Shown here: positions 7,657 to 14,234 of the stretch, one piece after another | How the letters are laid out: each line of letters opens with the position of its first letter | Numbering within the stretch: position 1 is the first letter of the stretch | From: DATHWB01 sp040902855 | Lineage (GTDB): Bacteria; Actinomycetota; Acidimicrobiia; Spongiisociales; ZC4RG35 | DNA: 20,544 nt | Assembly (NCBI GenBank): GCA_040902855.1 | Contig: JBBDWN010000102.1 | Coordinates: 1 to 20,544, forward strand | Direction of reading: 5' to 3' | Made by a program: the position numbers and the translations under genes | The notes under the pieces: generated by a model | The model's input: the letters and a program-made list of their open reading frames with translations, nothing else | Told to the model about the DNA's origin: nothing | Database searches by the model: none

Positions 7657-7995
7657 TCACCTCTTTTCGGCGCGGTAGACCCGGACGTCGACCCGCTCAA
7701 TAGTCACCAGGCCGTCACCGATCATCGCATCCAGGGTGGGGAGAATCGACTCGATAGCCTCGGAGGTGTCGACACATTCGATGACGATGGGAAGGTCCTC
7801 GGACAGCCGGAGTATGTGGGCACTGTGCAGTCGGCTGGACTTTCCGAAGCCCTCGATACCGCGCAATACCGTCGCTCCGGCGAGGCCCGCCTTGCGCAAC
7901 GCTTCGACAATCGCCTGCGACAGGGGTCGCCCGTCGAAAGTGTCGGATTCGCCGATGAAGATTCTGAGGAGTCGGTTGTCGGTTTCGTTCTTCAC
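7657..7995 (-). CDS. DUF190 family protein of the fluoride operon
   Basis: A 112-residue cytosolic protein matching the DUF190 (PF02641) pattern: RLLRIFIGESDTFDGRPL near residues 8-25, then AIVEALRKAGLAGATVLRGIEGFG, then VIECVDTSEAIESILPTLDAMI. The family has a ferredoxin-like fold similar to PII signalling proteins, and its genes are often found beside crcB fluoride channels; the biochemical role is not settled. The GTG start at 7995 follows crcB-2 after 14 nt and has GAGG a few bases upstream. It is the last gene of a three-gene unit behind a fluoride riboswitch, which implies a fluoride-related role. Confidence 0.85.
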   Translation of the reverse strand: MKNETDNRLLRIFIGESDTFDGRPLSQAIVEALRKAGLAGATVLRGIEGFGKSSRLHSAHILRLSEDLPIVIECVDTSEAIESILPTLDAMIGDGLVTIERVDVRVYRAEKR

Positions 7996-8009
7996 GGAGC
8001 GCCTCGCTT

Positions 8010-8360
8010 TCAACGCGTCATCTGATAGCCGGCCGCAGCCAGGGCAACCCCGAGTACGGCCATCACGGTGAGGTTCAGAACTGCCTGCAGAGACGGTCTC
8101 GGGATCACCCCAAGGGCACGGGTCTCGACCATCCAGGTGGAAAAGGTGGTCAAGCCCCCGCTGAATCCAGCCGCGGCCGTCCACCACAACGAGTCATCAC
8201 CGGCCCCGAGGCAGATCCCCAGAAGGAACGCACCGACGAGATTCACGGTGGCGGTACCCACAGGCATCGCCGATCCTGTCAGCCGCTGCATGGCGCCCGA
8301 GATCAAGTACCGGCCGAGCGCCCCGATCGATCCCGCTACGGCCAATATTAAAGGCGTCAC
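8010..8360 (-). CDS. crcB: Fluoride channel subunit CrcB/Fluc (second copy)
   Basis: A 116-residue, four-helix Fluc protein. It shows the family's GSIGALGRYL start, the pore Asn40 in ATVNLVGAFLLG, and GFSGGLTTFSTW (65-76), which includes the TTFS helix break that binds the central sodium ion. It exports fluoride passively down its gradient. The GTG start at 8360 overlaps the stop of the first crcB gene by 4 nt (GTGA), so the products are made together. Paired crcB genes usually give heterodimers with antiparallel subunits, which is the likely arrangement here. Confidence 0.92.
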   Translation of the reverse strand: MTPLILAVAGSIGALGRYLISGAMQRLTGSAMPVGTATVNLVGAFLLGICLGAGDDSLWWTAAAGFSGGLTTFSTWMVETRALGVIPRPSLQAVLNLTVMAVLGVALAAAGYQMTR

Positions 8361-8788
8361 CGTCCGACGCTTCCCAACCGGTCGCCGATGAGAGCCGCGG
8401 TCAAGCCGCCCAGTGTGGATGCGACCACGTACGACAGCGCAACCGTCATCGAGCCGGAGGCGACCAGGTGAAACACTTCGACGCTGAACGCCGAGAACGT
8501 GGTGAATGAGCCGATCGCTCCGATCGCCCAGAACTGCAACGACCATCTCGTGACGTCTGCACGCTGGTGGCGGGCGAGATAGAACCCGAGTAGCAGTGAA
8601 CCCGCGACGTTGATCGCGGCAGTCGTCACAGGAAAGCTGCCGGAAGGTTGGAACATTTCACCGATCCCGGATCGCGCGGCTGATCCGACGAGCCCTCCGC
8701 CAAGCACTGCCATCGGCGCCGCCAGCCCGGGCAGTCTGCCAACCCAAGTGTGAAAGGTTGGACGACGCCCGCTCGAGTGTGGTGACAC
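8357..8788 (-). CDS. crcB: Fluoride channel subunit CrcB/Fluc (first copy)
   Basis: A 143-residue Fluc protein with about 20 extra N-terminal residues before the first helix. GGGLVGSAARSGIGE, Asn60 in AINVAGSLLLG and GSFTTFSAFSVE (93-104) are the conserved blocks. The GTG start at 8788 is supported by GAGGAG five bases upstream. A fluoride riboswitch lies immediately before it, about 22 nt from the aptamer end. It is the first gene of a crcB-crcB-DUF190 operon for fluoride export. Confidence 0.92.
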   Translation of the reverse strand: MSPHSSGRRPTFHTWVGRLPGLAAPMAVLGGGLVGSAARSGIGEMFQPSGSFPVTTAAINVAGSLLLGFYLARHQRADVTRWSLQFWAIGAIGSFTTFSAFSVEVFHLVASGSMTVALSYVVASTLGGLTAALIGDRLGSVGR

Positions 8789-8790
8789 CT

Positions 8791-8802
8791 GGACTCCTCA
8801 CC
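8791..8802 (-). promoter_or_regulatory. crcB ribosome binding site with built-in anti-SD partner
   Basis: On the minus strand this reads GGTGAGGAGTCC and includes the Shine-Dalgarno of the first crcB gene. GGCTCCTACC, the 3' end of the riboswitch aptamer (8823 down to 8814), can pair with it over about ten bases with two small bulges. The pairing would hide the ribosome site when the aptamer is not folded. Confidence 0.6.
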
Positions 8803-8810
8803 TCTTCGGT

Positions 8811-8862
8811 ATTGGTAGGAGCCATCAGCCTGTACGGCGGTTCCGGCGAGCCCCATCGCCGA
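8811..8862 (-). ncRNA. Fluoride riboswitch (crcB motif)
   Basis: The minus strand carries the hallmark blocks of the crcB RNA in order: GGCGATGGGGCTCGCC (8860-8845; a GGCG/CGCC stem with loop AUGGGGCU), then GAACCGCC, a short GCC/GGC stem, and GGCTGATGGCTCCTACC ending near 8814. The loop GGGGCU can form the pseudoknot with GGCUCC (8823-8818). A TACACT -10 box lies just upstream, so the aptamer is at the very 5' end of the mRNA. No terminator hairpin with a U-run follows, and only 22-25 nt separate it from the crcB start, so control is probably translational. Confidence 0.9.
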
Positions 8863-8869
8863 CAGGAAA

Positions 8870-8875
8870 AGTGTA
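8870..8875 (-). promoter_or_regulatory. -10 box of the fluoride operon
   Basis: On the minus strand this reads TACACT and would start transcription near 8863, right at the first base of the aptamer. The -35 region is not clear. Confidence 0.55.
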
Positions 8876-8882
8876 GACCAAG

Positions 8883-8892
8883 GCAGTACTGC
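8883..8892. repeat. GCAGTACTGC palindrome between divergent promoters
   Basis: A perfect 10-bp palindrome placed between the -10 box of the fluoride operon and the -10 box of the peptidase gene. It could be a small operator, but there is no second copy in view. Confidence 0.2.
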
Positions 8893-8930
8893 AGCGCTCG
8901 CTCGAGTTCTCTCGACTGCCCTTTCCGGGG

Positions 8931-8936
8931 TACCAT
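8931..8936 (+). promoter_or_regulatory. -10 box of a likely leaderless peptidase transcript
   Basis: TACCAT is followed by 7 nt and the ATG at 8944. No Shine-Dalgarno lies between. This supports 8944 as the true start over a longer in-frame extension that would run back through the riboswitch. Confidence 0.55.
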
Positions 8937-8943
8937 CGCTCCG

Positions 8944-10035
8944 ATGTCCACTCGGAGTTTCCTCCGCGGGCTCTCGTTCCTTCTTGTTGCGGTCCTCACA
9001 GGTACGACCGCGCAGCCGAGCGCGCTCTCCGTGACAAAGGCCGAAGTCGATGCAGCGTGTGCGGATTCGTCGCAGGCCTACGGCGTCTATCAGGAGCGTC
9101 AGGCGGCGTTCGAGGAGGCCGCACTCGCCTGGGAACGGACCCTTCAGGAGATCGAGGCCATCCGCTACGAGCGCGATCGGCTGGCCGGTGTGGTCGAGCG
9201 TCGCGAGTCCGAGATCGCCGGGATCGAACAGCGTCTGCAGGATCTGGCAGTCGAGATGTACATGCAGGGCGGATCCGGGTCCGAGCTGGTGCTGTTCGCC
9301 GACTCGGTCGACGAGCTGATCACCGGATCGGAGTTCCTCGCCGTCGCTACGAGACGCGAGTCGGGCTCACTCGACGACATGCTGGCTGCTCGGGCGGACC
9401 TCGAGCGGTTCCGGGCTGACCTCGCCGACCTCGATTCCGAGCTCCGTATCGTCGAAGCCGAACAGGCAGCGGTGTCCCAGACCCTCGGAACGCTCGCCGA
9501 AGAGGCCGAGGCGGCGTATTCGCAGTTGAGCGGCAAATGCCGGGAACTGACCTCCAAGCGCAACGCCGAGATCGCCGCCGCACGGGCCAGGGAGCTGGCA
9601 CGGCAACGGGGGGCCGGCGGCGGCGTCGGGGCGATCGAAGGATTCCGCTGCCCGATCCCTGGTTCATCGTTCATCGACACGTGGGGTTTCCCGCGGTCCG
9701 GTGGTCGGACACACAAGGGCGTCGACATGTTCCAGCGTTGGGACGCTCCGATCATCGCGGCTGCGAGCGGGACTGTGTCCCTCGGCAACGGCGGCCTCGG
9801 GGGGCGGACCATCTGGCTGAACGGTGACGATGGCTACGGCTATTACTACGCCCACCTGAGCAGGTTCAACGTCTCGTCAGGCCAACGGGTCGGAGCGGGG
9901 GATGTCATCGGGTTCAACGGCGACTCCGGCAACGCCCGAGGCGGCGCGCCCCACCTCCACTTCGAGATCCACCCGGGCGGCCGGGGAGGTCGGGCGGTGA
10001 ACCCGTATCCAACCGTCGCCGCCGCGTGCCGGTAG
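8944..10035 (+). CDS. Secreted M23 (LytM/EnvC-type) peptidase with N-terminal coiled coil
   Basis: A 363-residue exported protein. Residues 1-28 form a signal peptide (Arg residues then FLLVAVLTG). Residues 44-110 and 145-222 are long Glu/Arg/Ala helices of coiled-coil type, separated by a short segment (SELVLFADSVDELITGS) like that of EnvC and actinobacterial RipA/PcsB hinge proteins. The LytM domain spans about 235-355. Zinc ligands His257 and Asp261 in HKGVD and His339 in HLHFE, and catalytic His304 in YYAHL, are present, so it should be an active metallo-endopeptidase on peptidoglycan cross-bridges. Coiled-coil M23 proteins commonly act in, or activate amidases for, cell separation. It is the first gene of a plus-strand run, but the next gene has its own -10 box. 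Confidence 0.9.
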   Translation: MSTRSFLRGLSFLLVAVLTGTTAQPSALSVTKAEVDAACADSSQAYGVYQERQAAFEEAALAWERTLQEIEAIRYERDRLAGVVERRESEIAGIEQRLQDLAVEMYMQGGSGSELVLFADSVDELITGSEFLAVATRRESGSLDDMLAARADLERFRADLADLDSELRIVEAEQAAVSQTLGTLAEEAEAAYSQLSGKCRELTSKRNAEIAAARARELARQRGAGGGVGAIEGFRCPIPGSSFIDTWGFPRSGGRTHKGVDMFQRWDAPIIAAASGTVSLGNGGLGGRTIWLNGDDGYGYYYAHLSRFNVSSGQRVGAGDVIGFNGDSGNARGGAPHLHFEIHPGGRGGRAVNPYPTVAAACR

Positions 10036-10038
10036 CCT
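10033..10038 (+). promoter_or_regulatory. -10 box of a likely leaderless RsiG-homologue transcript
   Basis: TAGCCT overlaps the stop codon of the peptidase gene and is followed by 7 nt and the ATG at 10046. It would let the downstream genes be expressed separately from the peptidase. Confidence 0.55.
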
Positions 10039-10045
10039 GACCCCC

Positions 10046-10573
10046 ATGCCCGCTCGACGCAAACTGGACCAGGTCCTCGACGAGGAGTTCCTCGACGACA
10101 TTGACGAGATCGACATCGAAGAATTGCGCAGTCGTCGCCAGCTGGCGGTCGACGTCGAAAAGGAACTCTCCTACTACCGGCGGCTTCTGCACGGCCGGAT
10201 GGATCTTCTTCGGTTTGAGAGGCGGAGACGCACCGGCGAGGAGTCCCGCAGTCTCATCGACTCACTTGTCGAGATTCTCTCCGACCCGTCCGGCGGCGAC
10301 GGTCACGATCCGCGTCGCACGATCCTCGATACCGACGTCCCGCCTCTGCCCGATATCGGTCGCCGCGAGGTGGATGCCGTGCTCGGCGACGACGTCCTGG
10401 CGAAACTCGACACGGTCGACGACGAGGGTCTCGCTTCTGCGCTGGAGGCGGTCCAGGCGATCGAGAGTGAGATCTCGGGTAAGCGACACCGGGTGCAGCA
10501 AGTGGCTGACCTTCTTTCCACGCAGATCGCCGAGCGGTACCGCTCGGGCGCCGCGGAGTCGGTTTCGCCCTGA
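10046..10573 (+). CDS. RsiG-type c-di-GMP-responsive anti-sigma factor homologue
   Basis: A 175-residue, mostly helical, acidic/basic protein without membrane helices. It contains the RsiG c-di-GMP signature E(X)3S(X)2R(X)3Q(X)3D twice. The second copy is exact: Glu140, Ser144, Arg147, Gln151, Asp155. The first copy has Glu38, Ser42, Arg45, His49, Asp53, so the Gln is replaced by His. In Streptomyces RsiG, a helical hairpin with two such motifs binds a c-di-GMP dimer and with it sequesters the sigma factor WhiG. Older annotations call these 'aerial mycelium formation protein'. The opening LEELRSRR-like helix and LSYYRRLLHGRMDLL are typical. No sigma factor gene is in the window, so the partner is unknown. 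It is followed after 5 nt by the asparaginase gene. Confidence 0.8.
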   Translation: MPARRKLDQVLDEEFLDDIDEIDIEELRSRRQLAVDVEKELSYYRRLLHGRMDLLRFERRRRTGEESRSLIDSLVEILSDPSGGDGHDPRRTILDTDVPPLPDIGRREVDAVLGDDVLAKLDTVDDEGLASALEAVQAIESEISGKRHRVQQVADLLSTQIAERYRSGAAESVSP

Positions 10574-10578
10574 ACGCC

Positions 10579-11517
10579 ATGATCGCCGTCGTCGAGCGAT
10601 CCGGTCTCGACGAGGCCTTCCACCACGGCTGCGTGGCGGCCGTCGATCCCAACGGTGAACTGGTCGCACGTTTCGGTGACATCGATCGGTCCTTCTACGT
10701 GCGATCGTCGGCCAAGCCGTTCCAGGCTTCGGTGGCGGTGGATCTCGGCGCCGACCTCCCGCCTGAGCATCTGGCTGTCGCCTGTGCGTCCCACGAAGGC
10801 ACGCCGACCCATGTCGCCATCGTGCGCAAGATCCTCTCCGACGCCGGACTCGACGAGTCGTCGCTGCGCTGTCCCCCCGCCCGGCCCATGTCGGCCACGG
10901 CCGACCGTCTCGAGGCCGCGCGAGGCTCGGTCGACGAGCGCCGCGTGTTCCACAACTGCTCGGGAAAGCACGCCGCGATGTTGCGGGCCTGCGTCGCTCA
11001 GGGCTGGGAGACCGAGACGTACTTCGATTCGAGCCATCCCCTCCAGGTCGCCATATTGGAACGGTTGCGGGACGTCGGTGCCCTCGTGGACGATCGCGTC
11101 GGTATCGACGGGTGCGGGGTGCCGGTCAGTCGGGTGAGTGCCCGGACGCTGGCGACTGCGTTCAACCATCTGAACACTGCTCCGTTCGCCCGAGTCCGTA
11201 CGGCCATGCACAGATTCCCCGCGCTCGTGTCCGGCACCGGGAATGCCGACACCGAGATCGCCGTTGGACTCGATGCGGTCGCCAAGCGGGGCGCCGAGGG
11301 TTTGTTGGCTGTGGCCGCGGCAGGCAGGGGAGCGTTGGTCGTGAGGTGTTGGGACGGGTCTGAGCGGGCTGTGGCCGTGGCCACCCGACACGCCCTTTCC
11401 CGGCTCGGCTGGATCAACGAACGCACGCCGCTCTCGGCTCGTCTCCTCCGTCCGGTTCGCGGTGGCGGAGAGGTCGTCGGTAGCGTCCGTCCCGTCTTCG
11501 AATTCGAAAAGTCATGA
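10579..11517 (+). CDS. Asparaginase family protein (PF06089 type)
   Basis: A 312-residue protein of the Rhizobium etli-type asparaginase II family, unrelated to the bacterial type I/II enzymes used as drugs. Characteristic stretches are YVRSSAKPFQA (residues 40-50), ACASHEGTPTHV (72-83) and FHNCSGKHAAMLRAC (122-136), with the catalytic Ser-Lys pairs and the Cys-Ser-Gly-Lys-His block expected for the family. GIDGCGVPVSRV (176-187) and VSGTGNADTEI follow. It should hydrolyse L-asparagine to aspartate and ammonia in the cytosol. The ATG at 10579 is 5 nt after the RsiG-like stop, and its own stop overlaps the next start (ATGA), so it is an internal operon gene. Confidence 0.87.
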   Translation: MIAVVERSGLDEAFHHGCVAAVDPNGELVARFGDIDRSFYVRSSAKPFQASVAVDLGADLPPEHLAVACASHEGTPTHVAIVRKILSDAGLDESSLRCPPARPMSATADRLEAARGSVDERRVFHNCSGKHAAMLRACVAQGWETETYFDSSHPLQVAILERLRDVGALVDDRVGIDGCGVPVSRVSARTLATAFNHLNTAPFARVRTAMHRFPALVSGTGNADTEIAVGLDAVAKRGAEGLLAVAAAGRGALVVRCWDGSERAVAVATRHALSRLGWINERTPLSARLLRPVRGGGEVVGSVRPVFEFEKS

Positions 11518-12425
11518 ACCGGATCAACGGCATCCCAGTCAGTATCGAGAGTCTTCGTCCCCGCGCACCGGCCACGGGACCGTTTGCGCGTGCGCCTTTT
11601 CTGAGCGCCGTGACCGCCCTCACGGGCGAAACGCCGACCACGGTCACGGACGACTCGTCTGCCATCATCGTCGTCGAGGCTGACGGCGAGATCCGTCTCG
11701 CCGGAGACTCCGACCTCACCGACTACCACTGTCCGCTGGGTTCCGAGGTGAAGTCGGCCGTCGCCTTCCTGGTGGACGCCGCAGACCCCGGGACCCGCTT
11801 CCGCTTCGACTCGCTCCCAGGCGAGGTGGCGACCGAGATCGCTGACGCGTTCGCGGCGACCGGTGTCGAGGCCTCTGCCACCGAGCACGCAGTCACCGCA
11901 GTCGTGGACATCTCCTCCGGCTATGACGAGTACCTCGCAGTCATCGGCAAGAAGCAACGTCATGAAGTCCGTCGCAAGCATCGGCGGTACACCGATGCGG
12001 TCGGTGAGCTCATCTTCGAGGTGCACACGGACGAGGGTTGGGCGCTCGAAGAGTTCTTCCGTCTCCATCGGATGTCCGACGGCGAGAAGGGGAGCTTCAT
12101 GACTGCGGATCGGGAGCACTTTTTCCGCACTCTGATCTCCCAGCGAGGGTGGCGGCTGGACGTCCTCAGGTCTCCGTCCTCCCACGACACCGCCACCGCC
12201 TGCATCTTCTCCTACGTCGACGACGAAGGGGTGTACCTCTACAACAGCTCCTATGACAGGGATCTGAGTGATGCGTCTCCCGGCGTCGCGATCGTCGGTT
12301 CGATGATCGAACAGGCCTGTCGCGAGGGACTCGCCCGTTTCGATTTCCTCAAGGGCGACGAGGTCTACAAGTTTCGTCTGGGTGCGGTCGCCCGGCCATT
12401 GTTCGAGGTCGTGGCCGTCAAGTGA
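11514..12425 (+). CDS. GNAT/FemAB-like acyltransferase (BioF2-like, PF13480)
   Basis: A 303-residue protein with a less conserved first 130 residues and a GNAT-like second half. The segment GYDEYLAVIGKKQRHEVRRKHRRY (about 140-163) is the 'W/Y-L..L..K.R...RR..R' block that opens BioF2/CelD-type acetyltransferase domains. Later, ATACIFSYVDDEGVYLYNSSYD and the Asp-rich FDFLKGDEVYKFRLG match the end of this domain. Such proteins transfer acyl or aminoacyl groups to sugars, peptides or lipids. The acceptor here is unknown. It overlaps the asparaginase gene and mshA by 4 nt on each side, so it is made together with the mycothiol glycosyltransferase. A role in mycothiol or cell-envelope chemistry is possible but unproven. 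Confidence 0.75.
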   Translation: MNRINGIPVSIESLRPRAPATGPFARAPFLSAVTALTGETPTTVTDDSSAIIVVEADGEIRLAGDSDLTDYHCPLGSEVKSAVAFLVDAADPGTRFRFDSLPGEVATEIADAFAATGVEASATEHAVTAVVDISSGYDEYLAVIGKKQRHEVRRKHRRYTDAVGELIFEVHTDEGWALEEFFRLHRMSDGEKGSFMTADREHFFRTLISQRGWRLDVLRSPSSHDTATACIFSYVDDEGVYLYNSSYDRDLSDASPGVAIVGSMIEQACREGLARFDFLKGDEVYKFRLGAVARPLFEVVAVK

Positions 12426-13645
12426 TCTCCCACGTCGCGTACTTGTCGATGCACACGTCGCCGCTGCTTCAGCCGGGGACGGGTGACGCCGGGGGCATGA
12501 ACGTCTACATCGACGGTCTGGCCCGGACCATGGTCGGACGCGGGGTCGCAGTCGACGTGTACACACGTCGCACTTCACCCGACCAGCCGGACACGGTGAG
12601 CGTCACCGACGGCTACCGGGTCATCCACGTCGATGCGGGTCCGCCGGCGCCGATGGCGATTCGGCCGATGGCGATCTACGTGACGGAGTTCGCCGAGGCG
12701 GTCATCGCCAACGTCAAGTCCGAGGGGGCGGTGCCCGACATCATCCACAGCCACTATTGGCTGAGCGGATGGGCAGGGCTCCTCGTCAAGCGCAGGCTCG
12801 GAGTGCCGCTCGCCAACAGCTTCCATACGCTCGGACGGGTCAAAGACCTCCACAAGCGCGACGACGAGCCTCCCGAGAGTCTGCTGCGGATCGCCGCCGA
12901 GGCCGAGGTCATCGACAACTCGGAGTGTGTCGTCGCATCCACCCCACACGAAGCGAGAGACCTCCTCGACCACTACGGGGCAGATCCGGGCAGGTTGTGT
13001 ACTTCACCTCCCGGTGTCGACCACTCTGTCTTCTGTCCCGGTGACCGCGACCTCGCGAGGTCTCGTGTGGGTTTCGGGAAGCCTCCGGTACTCCTCTACG
13101 CCGGACGCATCCAACCCCTCAAAGGCGTCGATGTCGTGATCGCGGCGTTTGCCATCGTCAAGGAGACGCTGCCTGATGCGTCACTCGTCATCGTCGGCGG
13201 ACCGAGCGGGGCCCAAGGCCCCGCTGAGATGGAACGGCTGAAAGCACTGGGGGCGTCGATCGGAGACGTGGAGTTCCGTGAACCGGTCCCGCACGATGAT
13301 CTCGCCGATCATTACCGGGCGGCTGATCTGCTGATGCTGCCATCTCGTTCCGAGTCGTTCGGACTGGTCGCCGCCGAAGCGCAGTCCTGTGCGCTCCCGG
13401 TGATCGCCGCCCGTACAGGAGGCCTGGCAGACGTGGTGTGCGACGGGCTCTCCGGGATCCTGGTGGACGGCTGGGACCCCGCCGACCATGCCGCGGCCGC
13501 GCTGAAGGTGCTGACCGACCCCTTGTTGGAGAAACAACTGAAGGAAGGTGCAGTCGAATGGTCTCAACGCTTCTCGTGGGAGTCCACTGCTAATCGTTTC
13601 CTCGAGCTGTATGCCGGTGTCCAGGACCGTGTCAGCCAGAAATGA
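12422..13645 (+). CDS. mshA: D-inositol-3-phosphate glycosyltransferase MshA (mycothiol biosynthesis)
   Basis: A 407-residue GT4-family, GT-B-fold glycosyltransferase. The N-terminus HTSPLLQPGTGDAGGMNVY is the MshA signature. Other conserved parts are HSHYWLSGWAG for the acceptor side, GRIQPLKGVDVVIAAF and PSRSESFGLVAAEAQ, with the two glutamates of the E-X7-E nucleotide-sugar motif. MshA joins GlcNAc from UDP-GlcNAc to 1L-myo-inositol-1-phosphate, the first committed step of mycothiol, the low-molecular-weight thiol of Actinomycetota. The start is GTG at 12422 within a GTGA overlap with the acyltransferase stop. Other mycothiol genes (mshB, mshC, mshD) are not in the window. Confidence 0.92.
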   Translation: MISHVAYLSMHTSPLLQPGTGDAGGMNVYIDGLARTMVGRGVAVDVYTRRTSPDQPDTVSVTDGYRVIHVDAGPPAPMAIRPMAIYVTEFAEAVIANVKSEGAVPDIIHSHYWLSGWAGLLVKRRLGVPLANSFHTLGRVKDLHKRDDEPPESLLRIAAEAEVIDNSECVVASTPHEARDLLDHYGADPGRLCTSPPGVDHSVFCPGDRDLARSRVGFGKPPVLLYAGRIQPLKGVDVVIAAFAIVKETLPDASLVIVGGPSGAQGPAEMERLKALGASIGDVEFREPVPHDDLADHYRAADLLMLPSRSESFGLVAAEAQSCALPVIAARTGGLADVVCDGLSGILVDGWDPADHAAAALKVLTDPLLEKQLKEGAVEWSQRFSWESTANRFLELYAGVQDRVSQK

Positions 13646-14075
13646 GCTGCTCGAGTCCGTCATCCACCGTTGGGTGGAGGATCCTGATTCAGCCGTTGTC
13701 TACGCCGAACCAGTCGACGGGCGGTGGGCGGTTCGCATGACCCAGTCGGTCAGGGATGCGACCACCGTGTGGTGGACGCCGGATCAGCGGACCGTCGGTC
13801 TCGAGGCGTATCTCGGCCCGATCCCCGAGCAGTCCGCCGAAGCGCTGTTCCGGCTGCTCCTCGTCCGCAATCGCGAGGCCTTTCGATGTCATTTCGCGCT
13901 CGACACCGAAGGTGGTGTGGTGGTGCGTGGTCGCATCGCCAACGAGGCGGTGTCGGTGGCGACGTTGGATGCCATGTTGGGAGAGTGCTACGACCTGATC
14001 GAGCGGACGTTCCCGCCGTTCGTGCGTCTCCACCGGGCATCGGGTGCCGATGAAGGTCTCAAACGAACCCATTGA
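13629..14075 (+). CDS. YbjN domain-containing protein
   Basis: A 148-residue soluble protein resembling the YbjN family (PF10722): helix LLESVIHRWVED, a strand-rich centre and a long C-terminal helix (ATLDAMLGECYDLIERTFPPFVRL). In mycobacteria a YbjN protein is also encoded directly after mshA, so the pairing supports both assignments. YbjN proteins resemble secretion-chaperone folds; the function beside mshA is not established. The start is uncertain: GTG at 13629 or ATG at 13611, both overlapping the mshA stop, neither with a strong ribosome site. It is the last gene of the run; hairpins follow at 14118-14203. Confidence 0.78.
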   Translation: MSARNELLESVIHRWVEDPDSAVVYAEPVDGRWAVRMTQSVRDATTVWWTPDQRTVGLEAYLGPIPEQSAEALFRLLLVRNREAFRCHFALDTEGGVVVRGRIANEAVSVATLDAMLGECYDLIERTFPPFVRLHRASGADEGLKRTH

Positions 14076-14117
14076 GCCCGTCGCCCTGATCCCATAGGTT
14101 CCGCCTCGTCGACGCCC

Positions 14118-14171
14118 GGCGGGACACGAGAGAACCGTTCGGGGAAGTGCGGTGCGACCGAGTGTCCCGCC
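14118..14171. terminator. Inverted repeat between convergent genes
   Basis: GGCGGGACAC (14118-14127) pairs perfectly with GTGTCCCGCC (14162-14171) across a 34-nt loop. A second hairpin, TCCGGG (14183-14188) with CCCGGA (14198-14203), follows. Both lie between the YbjN gene end (14075) and the end of the minus-strand kinase gene (14235), and probably stop transcription from both sides. I see no gene or tRNA in 14076-14234. Confidence 0.5.
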
Positions 14172-14234
14172 TGGGTGTCGAATCCGGGGCGACTCGACCC
14201 GGAGAGACCGCCTCATTACTTCGACGACGCTCCA

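Noticed and set aside
8758..8943. N-terminal extension of the M23 peptidase
   Set aside because: It would run antisense through the fluoride riboswitch and remove the signal peptide from the N-terminus. The ATG at 8944 with a -10 box 7 nt upstream fits better.
14118..14203. tRNA or structured RNA between the YbjN and kinase genes
   Set aside because: The inverted repeats do not form a cloverleaf, and no T-loop or anticodon arm of correct size is present. Paired terminators explain it better.
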